NCBI GenBank assembly: GCA_024196135.1 | Contig: JAMQCK010001091.1 | Location: forward strand, 1-12,164 | Length of the DNA stretch: 12,164 nt | Direction of reading: 5' to 3' | From: Pleurotus ostreatus/Saccharomyces cerevisiae fusant | Taxonomy: Eukaryota; Opisthokonta | Shown here: one piece after another, positions 8,498-12,164 of the stretch | Layout of the letters: every line of letters starts with the position of its first letter | Numbering within the stretch: the stretch's first letter is position 1 | Made by a program: the position numbers and the translations under genes | The notes under the pieces: model-generated | Told to the model about the DNA's origin: nothing | Databases searched by the model: none | Seen by the model: the letters and a program-made list of their open reading frames with translations, nothing else

Positions 8498-9973
8498 CTA
8501 GTAGTCATCCTCGATTTCCTCTATCCGCGATACAAAGCTCTGCGCATGCACCACATATGCCACTTGCTCCTCCTCAGTTTGCTCGGACTTACACTCATCT
8601 CCGCTCTCCCTCGTCTCCGGAAGCGCAGGAGCCGCCTGCTCAAAATCCTGGCAGCTGATGTAGTACGCGACATTGTACGCTCTCTCCACGTCCGAGTCCT
8701 CTACCTCGGCTAGATGCCCCTCTGCTTTGCGCTCGGCGATGTACTCATTCCAGTGCAGGCAGTCCCTATTCCAGTGGAATGGGCTTCCGCAAGGTCGACA
8801 CGGCGCGGGTGGTTTCTTCTTGCTCCTCACGTCGTCTCGCCTCGCAAATCGCGGCTTGGGGGCAGACCGATTCTTCTCCCTCGTAGCTACCACGCTATAT
8901 GCGACTGCCAGCATGTCGTTCGCTATCGCTTCCTCCGAGGGCGTGTCTCCCGTTTCCTGGACTTCCTCCTCCATCTCCGCGTCCACTTTAAAAGCGGAAG
9001 CTCCCGCTGGACGCCGACTGGAGAACCTACCTCGAGTAGACGCGCTCGAGGTCACCCCCAGTTCCTTCAACGCGTACGCGACTTGAGCCTTCAAGTCGCT
9101 GCCCGTCGACCGGGTGGCGTGCGCGAGTTCGTCCTCGAACTGCAGGACTCGGCTGGTGAGAGTATCGGTGTTGTCGATCGACGAAGGTACTAAGATGATA
9201 CCCCAGCTCGGAGGGGCGACGCTCAGGATCATCTTGACTTCTTCTTTCGAGTTGGTGGGGGCGAATGCAAGCGCCCGTGAGGCGATGATACAATGGTAGA
9301 TGAACTGGCTGGGTGTCTCGTACTTGTGCTTAGGCTCCCTGAACGACTGCAATTGGAACTCGGTTGCCAAGTTCCTGATCCACTTCGGCCCCAAGTAGTC
9401 CCTCTGCACGACTCCCAAGAAATTGTGCCCGCTGCTGCGCATGTAGCGCTTGAGCTTGGGGGATAGCGTCACATACCACTGGAACACCGGCGAGCCTCTC
9501 TCCAGCCGCGTCCACAGCCAGTACCCCACCGCTTGATTCATATAGCCCCCACTGTTTGCGTACTCATAGACCGCGGCTAGGTACTCGTGCGCCGTCGCCT
9601 TGTTTCCGTCCCAAGTGGGCAACTGGTCCGGCTTGATGCTTGACTGGACAGTAGGGGGGTTGGTTCCATATGGCAGCAGCGGAAGCTCATCGTCCTCGTT
9701 TAGGTCGATCACGCCGTCCTCTGAGCTCGACGAGTCATCGTCTTCGTCGTCATCCTCACCGTCGTCGGAGGGCTCATCATCCGGTGCGTTGGAGGTATGA
9801 GGAGCGGGATCCTTGTCGCCGCCCCCGGGGCGCCGGGGAGGACTGGTGGACAGCCTCTTGTTGTTCTTGTCGCCTCCGCCCCCCTCGGACTCCTTCCCTT
9901 TCCGCGCTCTCCTGGATCGCGACCTCTTCTTCTTCGACATTCCCGCGCGCGAGGCCGACTCCGTCAAGTCGAG
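8498..9973 (-). CDS. gag: gypsy Gag with CCHC zinc knuckle
   Basis: Structural protein of the retrotransposon particle. The frame continues from the upstream ORF after the TGA at 9974-9976; the first ATG is at 9938-9940, giving about 480 residues if used independently. The N-terminus is Lys/Arg-rich, then strongly acidic (Asp/Glu/Ser run). A capsid-like region follows (DQLPTWDGNKATAHEYL, GYWLWTRLERGSP, KYETPSQFIYH). Near the C-terminus is a canonical CX2CX4HX4C knuckle, CRPCGSPFHWNRDC (8759-8800), which binds RNA in this family. It ends at TAG 8498-8500, directly followed in frame by Pol. The wording matches agaricomycete gypsy Gag proteins as remembered. It may be the C-terminal part of a longer Gag beginning at 11116. 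Confidence 0.85.
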   Translation of the reverse strand, partial: LDLTESASRAGMSKKKRSRSRRARKGKESEGGGGDKNNKRLSTSPPRRPGGGDKDPAPHTSNAPDDEPSDDGEDDDEDDDSSSSEDGVIDLNEDDELPLLPYGTNPPTVQSSIKPDQLPTWDGNKATAHEYLAAVYEYANSGGYMNQAVGYWLWTRLERGSPVFQWYVTLSPKLKRYMRSSGHNFLGVVQRDYLGPKWIRNLATEFQLQSFREPKHKYETPSQFIYHCIIASRALAFAPTNSKEEVKMILSVAPPSWGIILVPSSIDNTDTLTSRVLQFEDELAHATRSTGSDLKAQVAYALKELGVTSSASTRGRFSSRRPAGASAFKVDAEMEEEVQETGDTPSEEAIANDMLAVAYSVVATREKNRSAPKPRFARRDDVRSKKKPPAPCRPCGSPFHWNRDCLHWNEYIAERKAEGHLAEVEDSDVERAYNVAYYISCQDFEQAAPALPETRESGDECKSEQTEEEQVAYVVHAQSFVSRIEEIEDDY

Positions 9974-11116
9974 TCACCTGGTCGAGAGTGAGCCGTACAT
10001 GGATACCGCCTCGCGCGGGAGCGCGGGGTCCCTTTCGCGCCAGTTATTGGGTTCGGATTCCTTCCCCTTCACCTTTTTATGCTTATGGTGGGCGGAGGGG
10101 TCGTCCTCGGCTTGTTTCTGAAACTTCAACCCTCTCTCAGCCTTCGTTCCTGGCGCCGGGTTCCACTTCTCCTCGTAGGCACGCACGGGCAAGCCTCCGC
10201 TCCAAGGAGTGAACTCCTTCCCGAACGCTCGGTCGCGCGCGACATCGCCGTCATAGTACTTGGTCATGGGGTCGCGCTCGGGCAAGCGTTGAGGAAAGGC
10301 CTTCAATAGCAGCGAGGGCGGGAGCACGAGCCCCTCGGGCTTCTTGCTCAGGAATCTAGCTCGATCCCAGGTGCGCTGCGAGTCCAGGCCATTGGCCGCA
10401 TAGCTAGGCACCGCCCCCCAGAGATACTTCAGCTTGTCTTCTTGCGATCCCACCTGCGGCAGCTCCTTGTACACCGAGCCGGGCGTCGTGATAGGCGAGA
10501 GTGAGGGGGGAGTCTCTCCGGCGATGAGGCTCTCCGCCCGCGCTCGATACTTCCGATACTTGCCCAGCGCGGCGACACACCACTGATTGAACATCGTCCA
10601 CGCGAAGTTGAGGTCGGGAAGCGAGGCGGCGCCCGCTAGGTTATTGCGCAACACCCCTTGTGGGTCGAACTCCCAGTATTCCCCTGCTTTGCCCAGGTCC
10701 ACTGCTGCCGCTAGAGCTAGATTCCCCAGCACCTTCTGCGTATAGCGGACGACCAAGTCCACCAAGTCCAAGAACTCGGGGCGCAGGGCGAATCTTTTGA
10801 AGCTCTTGTCCACTGGGACCCCTCGGTCGATGATATCCTCCTGACTCAAGGTGCGGTGGTTGATCATCCAGTCGAGTCGCTTACGGCCCGGGGTTAGATG
10901 AGGGGGTCGGGCGGCATCGTCGGCCGTGGGTAGGTGTAGCTCGTCGAAGGCCTGATTCACCCAGAATCGTCGGTGCTCCCTTTCCTCCTTAGCGGGGTCG
11001 CCCAACGAGCAGCGATCGGCGTCGTCCTGAGGCTCGGCTGGTGCGCCTTCTTCGCCTGCTTGGCTACAGCTGATGTCTTAAAGACTTTGCAAAGTTGCCT
11101 CTAATTTATAAGTCAT
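9974..11116 (-). pseudogene. N-terminal Gag/ORF1 region of the gypsy element
   Basis: This ORF lies immediately upstream of Gag in the same frame, separated only by the TGA at 9974-9976. A well-placed ATG (11114-11116, A at -3) opens the frame, but TAA at 11078-11080 stops it after 12 codons; the frame then stays open for about 367 codons. Without repair of that stop, the first ATG inside is near 10867, which would lose the N-terminus. The middle is rich in aromatic and hydrophobic residues (FAWTMFNQWCVAALGKYRKY, LKYLWGAVPSYAANG); the C-terminal third is charged (HHKHKKVKGKE). I do not recognise a named domain. Position and shared frame suggest an N-terminal Gag extension, but it could be a separate element-specific protein. 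Confidence 0.6.
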
Positions 11117-11130
11117 GCTTTTGCAAAGTT
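11086..11130. repeat. Direct repeat TTTGCAAAGTT
   Basis: The 11-mer is present at 11086-11096 and 11120-11130, 34 bp apart. Each contains the palindrome TTTGCAAA. The copies flank the proposed Gag ATG (11114-11116), one on each side. They could be leader elements of the retrotransposon; no function can be assigned from sequence. Confidence 0.65.
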
Positions 11131-12164
11131 CACGAAGTGTTTAATTACACAGCCACCGCGCCCGGGATCTCGCCGGCGACGCCTCCGGGCAGTGCCCGAT
11201 GCGGCAGGCGACCCCCCCGAGCTCACCGTTCGGGCTGTTCCGAGCGTCGCGCCGCCTCCCGCCGCGCGCGCGCAATTGATGCGCCCTTCCGCGCCTTCCC
11301 GCGCGACGCGCTCGCTTAGTCAGCGCGACGCGCGGCTTCGCGCGCGCCCGCGCGTTTGCCGCTGCTGCTGCTCGTGCTATCTAGGGCACGTTGTACTTCA
11401 ATAAAAGATGTATCTATGCTATATGCATATTATATAGCTATAAAAGACCCCGAACGTTGAGAAGAAGAACAAAAGAAACACAGAAAAATGCGGACGAAAA
11501 TTTTCGCCCATGCATTGCGCATTGCACGGCCCGTATAGGGGGATCGGGCAAGCGCGCGGGAAGGTGGAAAGGGAGGGAGTGGGCGAGGAGCGTTGCCCGC
11601 GACTGCAAGCTAGGTGAGGAGCCCTGCTCGTTGTCGCGGGTGGCGGCGCGCATTGCTTGGTCGCGCGGCTGCGGGACAGGACATCGATACCCCTTTGGGG
11701 GACATGCGTCGCGCAAGGGGATGAGGGAGGGGGGTGGAAGAGGGGGAGAGGGCGGCGCGCTTGTGGCGGTCGTTGCAGATCCTCCGTCGTCATCCGGGCT
11801 GGGGGTGGGCGGGACGGCCGCGTGCTGAGCTGACCTGCCCGCGTTGGCGGCGAGCAATTCGTCGATCGTCGCGAGGGCGTACTGCGAGTCGTTGCCGCCG
11901 CGAGAGGCGGCGACGTGTCAGCGTAGTCGGGTAAGGGATATAGATGAAAGGCAGGAGGCGGGCCGCCGATCAAGGTCTTCCCGCGAGCGCGTCGCCCGAG
12001 GCGCGAACGCGAGAGGGAACACAGTTAGTTATAATACATATTCTGAGCGTGTACACGTACCAGGCAGCCCCCTTCTCGCGCGCTGCGCGCGCTCGTCCCT
12101 TTGCTTCGCCGGCCCGCTTTGCGCATAATGTCCGTAGTTTTTTTGACGTCGACATGCGCGAGGA
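11117..12164. other. GC-rich non-coding DNA, possible leader or 5' LTR
   Basis: No convincing gene. The ORFs here are Pro/Arg/Ala-rich products of base composition. One minus-strand stretch around 11700-11890 looks slightly more protein-like (a DELLAANAGRSAQ segment) but has no recognised family, and a stop closes the frame upstream at about 11917. By position this should include the 5' untranslated leader and perhaps the 5' LTR of the gypsy element. No TG...CA border or primer-binding site could be confirmed, and there is no second LTR for comparison. Confidence 0.3.
11418..11446. promoter_or_regulatory. AT-rich TATA-like island
   Basis: Within very GC-rich DNA, this short AT-rich patch holds an inverted repeat, GCTATAT (11418-11424) with ATATAGC (11432-11438). 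It also holds TATATAAT on the minus strand and TATAAAAG on the plus strand (11439-11446). The minus-strand TATA lies about 310 nt upstream of the proposed Gag ATG, consistent with an LTR promoter for the retroelement. The plus-strand one precedes only a 16-codon ORF at 11490. Which direction is used, if any, is unknown. Confidence 0.35.

Larger units (their letters stand above)
6180..11116 (-). mobile_element. Truncated Ty3/gypsy LTR retrotransposon
   Basis: Read on the minus strand, the order is long N-terminal ORF, Gag with zinc knuckle, aspartic protease, reverse transcriptase. All are in one frame from a good ATG at 11114-11116 to the break at 6180. RNase H, integrase and a 3' LTR are missing, because RT homology stops abruptly at 6180 against the Plavaka flank. 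Five in-frame stops occur: TAA 11078-11080, TGA 9974-9976, TAG 8498-8500, TGA 6917-6919 and TGA 6722-6724. The copy is therefore almost certainly inactive. No pair of LTRs can be compared within the window, so the upstream border is unknown. Confidence 0.85.

Noticed and set aside
9670..10212. 180-codon plus-strand ORF, Arg/Ser-rich
   Set aside because: Antisense to Gag; composition reflects the Asp/Ser-rich Gag codons on the other strand.
11135..11155. TGGCTGTGT on the minus strand as a primer-binding site
   Set aside because: It starts with TGG but is not preceded by a CA LTR end, and no complementarity to a specific tRNA could be confirmed.
11438..11973. Two overlapping long minus-strand ORFs (about 139 and 184 codons)
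   Set aside because: Both are Pro/Ser/Arg-rich, overlap in different frames, match no family I recognise, and run into the AT-rich TATA island; base composition explains them. A short DELLAANAG-like part was left as unresolved.
1..12164. CRISPR arrays, tRNA, rRNA or bacterial operons
   Set aside because: No regularly spaced repeats, cloverleaf or rRNA-like sequence seen; intron-containing genes show a eukaryotic origin.

Overview
The window reads as transposon-rich nuclear DNA from a filamentous fungus, most likely a mushroom-forming basidiomycete (Agaricomycetes). The main evidence is a long multi-exon Plavaka-type DNA transposase, a DUF6698-like gene, many 45-55 nt introns with clean GT...AG borders, and a Ty3/gypsy Gag-Pol whose RT wording is typical of agaricomycete elements. 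No ordinary host housekeeping gene, tRNA or rRNA was recognised.

Layout. (1) 1-357: short non-coding stretch with two small tandem or direct repeats. (2) 215-1357, minus strand: a four-exon gene whose conserved part resembles the basidiomycete DUF6698 family; the match stops abruptly near 360, so the C-terminal part of the domain is missing. (3) 1358-1571: compact divergent promoter region with several perfect palindromes and a TATA box for the minus-strand gene. (4) 1572-5905, plus strand: a Plavaka (CMC-like) transposase gene of about ten exons. The frame is intact from 1911 to the stop, but the join between its zinc-finger exon and the main body is unresolved. (5) 5906-6179: repeat- and hairpin-containing flank, probably the subterminal end of the Plavaka element. 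(6) 6180-about 11116, minus strand: the 5' part of a Ty3/gypsy retrotransposon, in the order long N-terminal ORF, Gag with zinc knuckle, protease, reverse transcriptase. It is cut off inside RT, so RNase H, integrase and the 3' LTR are absent. All modules lie in one reading frame, which is broken by five stop codons, each explainable by one C-to-T change. (7) 11117-12164: very GC-rich non-coding DNA with one AT-rich TATA-like island, possibly leader or 5' LTR of the retroelement.

Interpretation (inference). An old, mutation-decayed gypsy copy abuts a better preserved Plavaka element that is paired head-to-head with a DUF6698-type gene. The most interesting points are this divergent pair and its palindromic promoter, the sharp Plavaka/RT junction at 6179/6180 with subterminal repeats, and the single-frame gag-pol with an in-frame UAG between Gag and Pol. 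Splice sites and families were identified by eye, without database searches.
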